The notes below the pieces were generated by a model. That model did not search any database. It had not been told where the DNA came from and saw only the letters and a program-made list of their open reading frames with translations. The position numbers and the translations under genes are program-made. Positions 38,002-43,537 of a stretch of 43,772 bases of DNA are shown one piece after another. The stretch spans positions 1-43,772 of the IMG/VR virus record IMGVR_UViG_3300032284_001401. One strand, given 5' to 3'. This DNA is from a virus. Each line of letters opens with the position of its first letter. Positions within the stretch are counted from its first letter, which is position 1.

Positions 38002-38153
38002 TATTTCACCTTCTCCAAAAGCGCGTCCGTAGCCCTTGCCGCTACGGCCCACAAGCATTCGTCGGGCTTCACCCTGACCGTGACGCGGCAATACTGCCTA
38101 TCGTCGGTGTACGTGGCGATCAGGCGCGAAGATGAGGGGATAAAATGGATCAT
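38001..38153 (-). CDS. Hypothetical protein, 50 aa
   Basis: A small frame between csrA-like and HTH genes starts MIHFIPSSSRLIATYTDDRQ and is joined to both neighbours by TAATG overlaps. It looks like a short beta-alpha protein (CRVTVRVKPDE, then a C-terminal helix). Coupling on both sides supports a real gene. Confidence 0.55.
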   Translation of the reverse strand: MIHFIPSSSRLIATYTDDRQYCRVTVRVKPDECLWAVAARATDALLEKVK

Positions 38154-38416
38154 TACCTCGCCTCTACTTCGGACCGTAAAATCTTCAATGTCTTTGGCGC
38201 ATCAATCCCAACATCCAGCTTCTTGCGCCGGGAAATGATCTTGATTGTCCCGCGACTCCGATATGCCTTAATGATCTTTTGGACAACCGATGCGTGATGC
38301 GCGGGATAGATGATTTCTTCAAGGCACTTCACATCCTCCGGTGTAAGTTCCATGAACACCGTGTTGACGGTGCCGAGGATCAGTTGTTCGCCGACGTTTC
38401 TCTGTAGGAAAAGCAT
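38153..38416 (-). CDS. csrA: CsrA-like RNA-binding protein with an internal insertion
   Basis: The first 15 residues (MLFLQRNVGEQLILG) and the last 31 (TIKIISRRKKLDV, then GIDAPKTLKILRSEV) match the start and end of CsrA. That protein is usually about 61 residues and represses translation by binding GGA motifs near ribosome-binding sites. Leu4, Arg6 and the equivalent of Arg44 (Arg81) are kept. A 41-residue segment (residues 16-56, TPEDVKCLEEIIYPAHHASV) sits between the second and third strands. It is downstream of ssb and a palindromic repeat, so it is transcribed with the early operon. It may act on phage or host mRNAs; the insertion's role is unknown. Confidence 0.75.
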   Translation of the reverse strand: MLFLQRNVGEQLILGTVNTVFMELTPEDVKCLEEIIYPAHHASVVQKIIKAYRSRGTIKIISRRKKLDVGIDAPKTLKILRSEVEAR

Positions 38417-38439
38417 GAGAACCTTAGTTAGTGAGCCTT

Positions 38440-38455
38440 GCGCCAAATTTGGCGC
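38440..38455. repeat. Dispersed palindrome, copy 7
   Basis: GCGCCAAATTTGGCGC, perfect, with arms extending to CCTT / AAGG (38436-38459). It lies 4 bases after the ssb stop and 23 bases before the csrA-like start. Confidence 0.85.
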
Positions 38456-38459
38456 AAGG

Positions 38460-38894
38460 TCAGAACGGCACTGAATCGTCGTCGTCAAACGCCGGTTTCG
38501 CTGCACCCTTCGCCGGTGCCGGTTCGCGTTCGTCAGAATCGCCTTCCGACTTGCCGCCGTCGCCACGCGGGAGGAACGTGAATGTCTCGCCGATCAACTT
38601 GTGCTTCGAGCGTTTCGCGCCGCTTTCCTTCTCCGACCAGTTTTCCTGCTTCAATCTCCCGACGACCAAAATCGAATCGCCCTTCTTGAAATACTGCGCG
38701 ATAACCTCGCCAGCCTTTCCGAAGAATGAGACTTCAAGGAACGTCACTTCATCGCGTTGTTCGCCTTGCGCCGTCTTGTAGCGATGGTTGATGGCGATGG
38801 AAAACTCCGTGACGGATGTTCCGCTGGGAAGCGTCTTGCTGGCGCAGTCCTTGGTTAAGTTGCCGATAAATGTACATTGATTGAAACTTGCCAT
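38460..38894 (-). CDS. ssb: Single-stranded DNA-binding protein
   Basis: This 144-residue protein has the OB-fold pattern of bacterial SSB: FNQCTFIGNLTKDCASKTLP, VTEFSIAINHRYKT, TFLEVSFFGKAGEV and GDSILVVGRLKQENW. It ends in an acidic tail DDDDSVPF like the partner-binding tip of host SSB. It coats single-stranded DNA in phage replication and recombination, next to Bet-type annealing. The ATG has AGAGGGCAC upstream, and a 134-base leader with two strong hairpins precedes it. Confidence 0.88.
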   Translation of the reverse strand: MASFNQCTFIGNLTKDCASKTLPSGTSVTEFSIAINHRYKTAQGEQRDEVTFLEVSFFGKAGEVIAQYFKKGDSILVVGRLKQENWSEKESGAKRSKHKLIGETFTFLPRGDGGKSEGDSDEREPAPAKGAAKPAFDDDDSVPF

Positions 38895-38920
38895 GTGCCC
38901 TCTTGTTTGAATGTAACCAT

Positions 38921-38936
38921 GCGCCAAATCTGGCGC
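38921..38936. repeat. Dispersed palindrome, copy 8
   Basis: GCGCCAAATCTGGCGC, one centre mismatch, with arms CCAT / ATGG, in the ssb leader. No coding region ends immediately before it, unlike most copies. Confidence 0.8.
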
Positions 38937-38953
38937 ATGGCTGTCAGTTAAAG

Positions 38954-38981
38954 GCCCGCCACACCGTACGATATGGCGGGC
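38954..38981. promoter_or_regulatory. GC-rich hairpin in the ssb leader
   Basis: GCCCGCCA pairs with TGGCGGGC around a 12-base loop that contains CGTACG. On the leftward strand it is followed by CTTTAACTG. Together with palindrome copy 8 it makes the ssb leader strongly structured, so attenuation or translational control is possible. Confidence 0.45.
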
Positions 38982-39034
38982 TAAGTCCCCATGCGAGCCG
39001 TTCTGCACGGTGCTGGCATGGGTGAGCCGAAAGC

Positions 39035-39065
39035 AATCTAGCGTATCACGCTTGCCGCGTCAAGC
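39035..39065 (-). promoter_or_regulatory. Early promoter of the ssb operon (dyad copy C)
   Basis: TTGACG (39058-39063), 17 bases, TAGATT (39035-39040). The dyad GCTTGACGCGGCAAGC lies at 39050-39065 and covers the -35. The expected start near 39028 gives a 134-base leader before ssb. Confidence 0.75.
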
Positions 39066-39076
39066 ATAAAGTCCAA

Positions 39077-39184
39077 CTATTCGATATTTCCGAATAGTTC
39101 AAAAACCCGTCCGACCTCATCGCGGTCACTGGTCGCGGCGGTCGGCACGCCAGCGGCTCCAGCCAAGCCGTTATTCTGGCGCAC
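39077..39184 (-). CDS. Possible small protein, 35 aa
   Basis: A GTG frame starting RQNNGLAGAAGVPTAATSDR and ending RVFELFGNIE has AAGGA 10 bases upstream and follows the stop of the gene at 39192. Its end forms an inverted repeat (ACTATTCG / CGAATAGT). It may be a real micropeptide or a chance frame. Confidence 0.35.
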   Translation of the reverse strand: MRQNNGLAGAAGVPTAATSDRDEVGRVFELFGNIE

Positions 39185-39191
39185 TTACGGG

Positions 39192-39806
39192 TTATTCCTT
39201 GACGATGATGGGAACGAGTTCGTTAACTTGCCAATATTGAACCAGGCACTCATGGGGCAATCCGTCGTAAAGCGCAAACCATTCACCCTTGCGCGGTGCT
39301 CGAAAATCTCCGTTGTATAGCCATCCTTTCGGCAGAACGTAGCCATCAGGTATACTGTATTCCACCGCGACTCTACGGGGGTCCGCTTTCGACAAGACGA
39401 CAACTCGTTCCAGTTGCTCCCGAAACGCCCCGGTCGCATTGGGCAATACCGCTCCGGTGTCGATTGCGTGGCGCAGCATCACGGCGGCATCTGCAATGGA
39501 AATGTACCCTTCGCCGGGGAAAGCGGATCGGGTAACGTCCTCGCAGAGACGGCGGGCGGTAGGAACGGCAACCGCAAGAAACTCAGATCGGGCGATTTCA
39601 ATGCAATTGTCCCATGTTTCATATTCGGGAATGAAAGCAATATGGTGGTCAGATGCGGTTATGTATCCGGAAGCGAGTGTCCAGAATACTTGCCTATCCT
39701 GTCGATAATATTTCCCCGCCTTCGCCTCTTTCGTCAATCGCTCGATCTCCGCGTCAAGTTCTTTCCGTTTTGCCAACGCCGCTTCTAACTTCTCTTGCGT
39801 ATTCAC
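39192..39806 (-). CDS. Hypothetical protein with N-terminal coiled coil; paralogue of the 30840 gene
   Basis: This 204-residue protein starts with GTG after AAAGGAACGAGATC. It has the same plan as the gene at 30840: coiled coil (LEAALAKRKELDAEIERLTK), central CIEIARSEFLAVAVPTARRL and C-terminal GWLYNGDFRAPRKGEWFALY. Between these, the sequence differs. Two members in one early region suggest a duplication. The function is unknown; the shared C-terminal strand pattern recurs in phage small proteins. Confidence 0.6.
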   Translation of the reverse strand: MNTQEKLEAALAKRKELDAEIERLTKEAKAGKYYRQDRQVFWTLASGYITASDHHIAFIPEYETWDNCIEIARSEFLAVAVPTARRLCEDVTRSAFPGEGYISIADAAVMLRHAIDTGAVLPNATGAFREQLERVVVLSKADPRRVAVEYSIPDGYVLPKGWLYNGDFRAPRKGEWFALYDGLPHECLVQYWQVNELVPIIVKE

Positions 39807-39835
39807 GATCTCGTTCCTTTCGCTTGTTTCTCCCT

Positions 39836-40111
39836 TTACACCGGCCCCGCAAAATACATCGGGAACGTTTCTCCCCTAGAAATCAGCAAAGCCAATTGCT
39901 CCCGAAAACTCCGTTCCGTCCCGTCGTCGTCCTGAAACGTAAGTTCGTCCATTTCCTCGTCGGTCAGTTCCACAATGTCTCGCCTTGCTTCAAATTCGTA
40001 CGCGCCAAGATTGCATTCGTCGATGTACCATTCAAGGCATGATTGCTGATCATGTCCGGCGATATACTCGTAGTCATTCACGGCGAATATTTTGATGGAA
40101 AGTCTGGTCAT
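39836..40111 (-). CDS. Hypothetical protein, 91 aa
   Basis: It starts MTRLSIKIFAVNDYEYIAGH and is acidic in the second half (IVELTDEEMDELTFQDDDGT). The ATG overlaps the stop of the upstream gene (ATGA). The family is not recognised; a small anti-host or regulatory role is possible given the operon. Confidence 0.55.
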   Translation of the reverse strand: MTRLSIKIFAVNDYEYIAGHDQQSCLEWYIDECNLGAYEFEARRDIVELTDEEMDELTFQDDDGTERSFREQLALLISRGETFPMYFAGPV

Positions 40112-40320
40112 GGCGTACCCTCCGGTATCTGGTCCGCTGCTTTGCATATACGTTTCCGTTGGTCTTTCGCCAGCCGCCGAATATCCGACCATTCGTATTC
40201 CATCATTGCCGCAACACGTTCCAGATGTGCCAATCGGTTCGGGTCAACATATGGTTTGCTTACGGCCCACTTCTGTAGATCGCGGGGGGCTTCGTCGATA
40301 CGATCTTTAATACGCGCCAT
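40108..40320 (-). CDS. Hypothetical protein, 70 aa
   Basis: It starts MARIKDRIDEAPRDLQKWAV and is helical and charged (LAHLERVAAMMEYEWSDIRR). It is linked to the next gene by ATGA overlap. Function unknown. Confidence 0.5.
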   Translation of the reverse strand: MARIKDRIDEAPRDLQKWAVSKPYVDPNRLAHLERVAAMMEYEWSDIRRLAKDQRKRICKAADQIPEGTP

Positions 40321-40321
40321 A

Positions 40322-40624
40322 CTAAACCGTCTCCCGCTTTGGTCCCATGCAAATACTGAACATTGCCCGATCGCCGATGATGCCTGATTCAACGATGTAC
40401 AAGTCAAGCGTGCTGGGAATGCCCGGATTTTGTTCTTCCATCAGCGCAGTAACCAACTTAACGGCGTTGATGATTGTCTTGGCAAACGTGGTTGCCGGTA
40501 CGCCGGTTTTGAAACCATCCATCACGAAGGTCATAAATCCGCGACGGAACGATTGCGGTTGGTGGCGTATGTCGGCTTGTGCAACATCGTCGATTGCCGC
40601 CTTGATTTGTTCAATGTCGATCAT
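40322..40624 (-). CDS. Hypothetical protein, 100 aa
   Basis: It starts MIDIEQIKAAIDDVAQADIR and continues with amphipathic helices (AKTIINAVKLVTALMEEQNP). It lies immediately between two other early genes with almost no gaps. The family is not recognised. Confidence 0.55.
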   Translation of the reverse strand: MIDIEQIKAAIDDVAQADIRHQPQSFRRGFMTFVMDGFKTGVPATTFAKTIINAVKLVTALMEEQNPGIPSTLDLYIVESGIIGDRAMFSICMGPKRETV

Positions 40625-40626
40625 GA

Positions 40627-40968
40627 TTATTTCGTCCGCTTCGGTGCCAATATGGCCTTTGCCGGGGTTGCAATGCGAGCGATTCGCTCTTGCCGCCTTG
40701 ATTGCTCATGGCCAAAGGCGTAAGCCGCAAGCATTTCGGATTTCAGTTCGTCCCCGTTGTGCATGACAAGGATTTGGAAAGACTCGTTGCCATCTTCGGC
40801 AATGAACGAAATCCCGACCGATGCCAAAACATCCTGCATACCATGTTTGGCGCGAAGTTCCCGCAAGTCTTTCGCAAATGCTTGCGCTGCATTCTCGGCC
40901 TCATCCACCGATGGGAACGGCTCGGACAACTTCCGGTACAATTTGGGATCGCTTATTCCTTCTGACAT
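40627..40968 (-). CDS. First gene of the leftward early operon, hypothetical, 113 aa
   Basis: It starts MSEGISDPKLYRKLSEPFPS after GAAAGGAAAGATCA. It is helical at the N-terminus (DEAENAAQAFAKDLRELRAK) with a beta-rich middle and a basic end. It lies first behind the promoter at 41003-41031, so it is expressed early. The family is not recognised. Confidence 0.55.
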   Translation of the reverse strand: MSEGISDPKLYRKLSEPFPSVDEAENAAQAFAKDLRELRAKHGMQDVLASVGISFIAEDGNESFQILVMHNGDELKSEMLAAYAFGHEQSRRQERIARIATPAKAILAPKRTK

Positions 40969-41002
40969 TGATCTTTCCTTTCGGTAAAAGTGTTCGACCA
41001 CC

Positions 41003-41033
41003 ATTAAAACATCCAATACTTGACAAGTCAAGC
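41003..41033 (-). promoter_or_regulatory. Early leftward promoter (dyad copy D)
   Basis: TTGACT (41026-41031), 17 bases, TTTAAT (41003-41008). The dyad ACTTGACAAGTCAAGC occupies 41018-41033 on the + strand and covers the -35. It drives the genes from 40968 leftward. Confidence 0.75.
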
Positions 41034-41042
41034 GCATTTTAA

Positions 41043-41071
41043 TTGACGGATCGTACTTATCTCGCTAAGTT
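41043..41071 (+). promoter_or_regulatory. Weak promoter of the small basic gene
   Basis: TTGACG (41043-41048), 17 bases, TAAGTT (41066-41071). The expected start coincides with the ATG at 41078, suggesting a leaderless transcript. It is divergent from the promoter at 41003-41031. Confidence 0.4.
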
Positions 41072-41077
41072 ATAGTC

Positions 41078-41236
41078 ATGGCTAATAAATATCCAGCATG
41101 GTTGACCAAACAGTTGTCGGAAGCGGGGAAGCGCGGCGCGGCAGTCACTAACGCGAATATGTCGGCAGCGGCAAAGCGTCGGCGTGCAAGAGCCGGGGCG
41201 TTGGCGATGCACGCGAAACGCCGGGCGAAAGACTGA
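41078..41236 (+). CDS. Small basic KGG-like protein, 52 aa
   Basis: It starts MANKYPAWLTKQLSEAGKRG and continues NANMSAAAKRRRARAGALAM, very basic and alanine-rich. The layout resembles the small protein at 4244 (GG or RG near the start, Ala-rich basic helix after). No Shine-Dalgarno sequence precedes the ATG. A nucleic-acid-binding role is possible. Confidence 0.5.
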   Translation: MANKYPAWLTKQLSEAGKRGAAVTNANMSAAAKRRRARAGALAMHAKRRAKD

Positions 41237-41240
41237 CCAC

Positions 41241-41256
41241 GCGCCAAATTGTGCGC
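41241..41256. repeat. Dispersed palindrome, copy 9 (degenerate)
   Basis: GCGCCAAATTGTGCGC lies 4 bases after the small basic gene's stop and 16 bases upstream of the bet promoter. The left arm is intact, the right arm has changes, and outer arms GACCA / TGGTC remain complementary. Confidence 0.7.
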
Positions 41257-41270
41257 ATGGTCGGATTTAT

Positions 41271-41301
41271 GCTTGACACGGCAAGCGAAGGGCTGTAGCA
41301 T
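41271..41301 (+). promoter_or_regulatory. Early promoter of the bet gene (dyad copy E)
   Basis: TTGACA (41273-41278), 17 bases, TAGCAT (41296-41301). The dyad GCTTGACACGGCAAGC lies at 41271-41286. The expected start is near 41308, with GGAGAAAGAT before the ATG at 41336. Confidence 0.8.
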
Positions 41302-41335
41302 TCCGGGCGTCCACTAACACATTTTGGAGAAAGAT

Positions 41336-42499
41336 ATGGCAGAAGAAACCACTGCAATTGTATCGCAATCATTGACCGGCGAAAACCTCGACTTGCTCAA
41401 GCGCACAATATGCCGGGGTGCAACCGACGACGAGTTTAAGTTGTTCGTGTACGTGTGCAAGCGTACCGGCCTTGATCCGTTCGTCCGGCAGATTCACGCC
41501 GTCAAGCGATGGCAGGATGGCCGGGAGCAAATGACAATTCAGACCGGGATTGACGGATACCGCTTGATCGCAGAGCGAACCGGGAAATACATGCCGGGCC
41601 GTGAAACGGTGTTTGAATACGACGACAAGGGAAAGATCGTCAAGGCGACGGCATACGTCAAGAAAATGGACTCCGCTGGCGCATGGCATGAGATTTCGGC
41701 GACCGCTCATTTTGCCGAATATTGCAATTACAAAAAAGATGGCAGTATGATGCAAATGTGGCGAACCAAGGGCCATATAATGCTACAAAAATGTGCCGAG
41801 AGTGCCTGCCTGCGCAAAGCCTTTCCTGTTGAACTGTCTGGCCTATACACGGCGGAAGAAATGGATCATGCTGGGCCGATTGTCGGAACGGAAGTAATCG
41901 ACCAAGACGCGGAACCTGTTGAGCAAGATGCAAAGCCGAAGGATTTGTCGGACGACCCGATGTTCTTTGCCGCATGGGACAAGGTAGCGACCGACAAGGG
42001 AATTGCGCCGAAGATCGGCAGGGATTTCCTTAACGCCTTGATGGGAAAGGAGATTCACCGTGCGCAGTGCCATACGGTCGAATGGCGGCAAGGTGCATTG
42101 GACGCATTCGCGGAAGGTAAGTTTGATGCCAAATTTGCCAAAGCCGCTCCGAAGGTCGAGCCGGTTGCCGCTGACGCCTCGAAGGATGAAAAGCTGGCAG
42201 CAGCAAAGGCGATACTTGATCAGGCACAGAGCCGCGAACAAGCCGGTAAAGACCTTGATTCAGTGACGGATGGACCGACCGAGGAAGAAGTGGCAAGCCA
42301 CGACGATTTTATTGCCATGTTGATCGACATTCCATCCATTGCCGAGTCGTATGACATCGACAAACTGAACGCCGCATTGGCGATTCTGGCGAAGGGCAAG
42401 GAAATCGTAAGCCTGTCCGTTGAGAAGCGTATCGCCATCATTAAGGCGGCGAAATCGGGCAAGTTCACGAAGTTGGTTGAGCAGCAAAAGGCGAAGTAA
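41336..42499 (+). CDS. bet: Phage recombination protein Bet (RecT family)
   Basis: This 387-residue protein matches Bet: TGENLDLLKRTICRGATDDE near the N-terminus, VCKRTGLDPFVRQIHAVKRW, TIQTGIDGYRLIAERTGKY and MLQKCAESACLRKAFP. It anneals complementary single strands in recombination together with the exonuclease at 42628. The C-terminal 150 residues are acidic with repeated helical segments and are longer than in lambda Beta (261 residues). The ATG at 41336 is preceded by GGAGAAAGAT. It starts the rightward recombination operon. Confidence 0.9.
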   Translation: MAEETTAIVSQSLTGENLDLLKRTICRGATDDEFKLFVYVCKRTGLDPFVRQIHAVKRWQDGREQMTIQTGIDGYRLIAERTGKYMPGRETVFEYDDKGKIVKATAYVKKMDSAGAWHEISATAHFAEYCNYKKDGSMMQMWRTKGHIMLQKCAESACLRKAFPVELSGLYTAEEMDHAGPIVGTEVIDQDAEPVEQDAKPKDLSDDPMFFAAWDKVATDKGIAPKIGRDFLNALMGKEIHRAQCHTVEWRQGALDAFAEGKFDAKFAKAAPKVEPVAADASKDEKLAAAKAILDQAQSREQAGKDLDSVTDGPTEEEVASHDDFIAMLIDIPSIAESYDIDKLNAALAILAKGKEIVSLSVEKRIAIIKAAKSGKFTKLVEQQKAK

Positions 42500-42562
42500 T
42501 TAGGGAGCGATAATCCGTGAGAGTCGCCGATGGGCAGGTGTGTCTCATAACACCCTCCATAT

Positions 42563-42610
42563 CGTCAGACCGGCTATCCTGACGTAGCCCGCAATCCACG
42601 GAAGATAGCC
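42563..42610 (+). promoter_or_regulatory. H-type pseudoknot in the leader of the exonuclease gene
   Basis: CGTCAG (42563-42568) pairs with CTGACG (42579-42584). The loop contains GGCTATC (42572-42578), fully complementary to GATAGCC (42604-42610). The second stem ends 6 bases before GGGAGAAGG, the ribosome-binding site. It may regulate exonuclease translation; a ligand, if any, is unknown. Confidence 0.5.
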
Positions 42611-42627
42611 ATTTTGGGAGAAGGATC

Positions 42628-43536
42628 ATGGGTTTGTTTGATGAAATTGAAGCGGCGGAAACATCGGACGAAACGGGAATATTCCCGAGCGTTCCGGCAG
42701 AGGAATACCACAAGTGGCCCGGCGCATCGGCAAGTCGATTAAAGGAGTTTGCCCGTTCACCGGCGCATGCTTTGGCGGCGATGAAGTCCAGCAGGCAACC
42801 GACGCCGGAAATGATATTTGGTACGGCGGTTCATGCGCTGGTGCTGGAAGGGTATGAGACGTTTGCTAGGCAGTTTGTCGTATCTGGCCTCTGTTGCGCC
42901 AAGACCGGTAAGGGCGAGTCGTGCGTCAACGGCGGTAAGATGCTGGTTGGTGGCGAATGGCGTTGCGGCGTACATTCCAAGGGCATGACGGACGATGGCG
43001 ACGGTCGGATTTTTTTGACGCAGGATGATGCTGATCGGGCGATGCGTGTACGCGATTCGGTCATGGCGCATGCGGCGGCGAAAGACATCATCGCGGCGGC
43101 AACTTCGATGGAAGTGTCGGCACGATGGAATGATTCATCTGGCGTGCGGTGCAAACTTCGGGCGGATATGGTATCCAGACCCGAACGGATGGTTGCCGAT
43201 CTGAAAACTGCGCAGGATGCAAGCCCCGATGGTTTCATGCGGGCTATTGCTTCCATGCGGTATCACTTTCAAGCGTGCCACTACATGAATGGCTTTGCGG
43301 CACTAGCGGCACCTATGGAGCGATTTGTATTCATCGCGGTCGAGAAGGAAGAACCGTTTGCCGTAGGCGTGTACAGCTTGCGGACGGAAATTATCGAATT
43401 GGTTCGCCCGAAGTTGGATGAAATGTTGAAGCGGTGGAAGGAATGTGAGGATAGCGGCGTGTGGCCTGCGTACTCGCAAGAGATTATCGAGGTCGGGATA
43501 CCGCAATGGAGTGCCAGGCAGTTGGAAACGATCTAA
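42628..43536 (+). CDS. recE: RecE-like exonuclease (PD-(D/E)XK, exodeoxyribonuclease VIII type)
   Basis: This 302-residue protein starts MGLFDEIEAAETSDETGIFP and has the RecE-type sequence HKWPGASASRLKEFARSPAH. The nuclease core follows as MEVSARWNDSSGVRCKLRAD and VADLKTAQDASPDGFMRAI, giving the PD-(D/E)XK residues (Asp of RADMV, Asp and Lys of VADLKTA). It degrades one strand of double-stranded DNA to feed single strands to Bet. An insertion with five cysteines (CCAKTG, GESCVNGG, EWRCGVH) lies near residue 90-115 and may bind metal. The gene follows the pseudoknot leader and a GGGAGAAGG site. Confidence 0.82.
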   Translation: MGLFDEIEAAETSDETGIFPSVPAEEYHKWPGASASRLKEFARSPAHALAAMKSSRQPTPEMIFGTAVHALVLEGYETFARQFVVSGLCCAKTGKGESCVNGGKMLVGGEWRCGVHSKGMTDDGDGRIFLTQDDADRAMRVRDSVMAHAAAKDIIAAATSMEVSARWNDSSGVRCKLRADMVSRPERMVADLKTAQDASPDGFMRAIASMRYHFQACHYMNGFAALAAPMERFVFIAVEKEEPFAVGVYSLRTEIIELVRPKLDEMLKRWKECEDSGVWPAYSQEIIEVGIPQWSARQLETI

Positions 43537-43537
43537 C

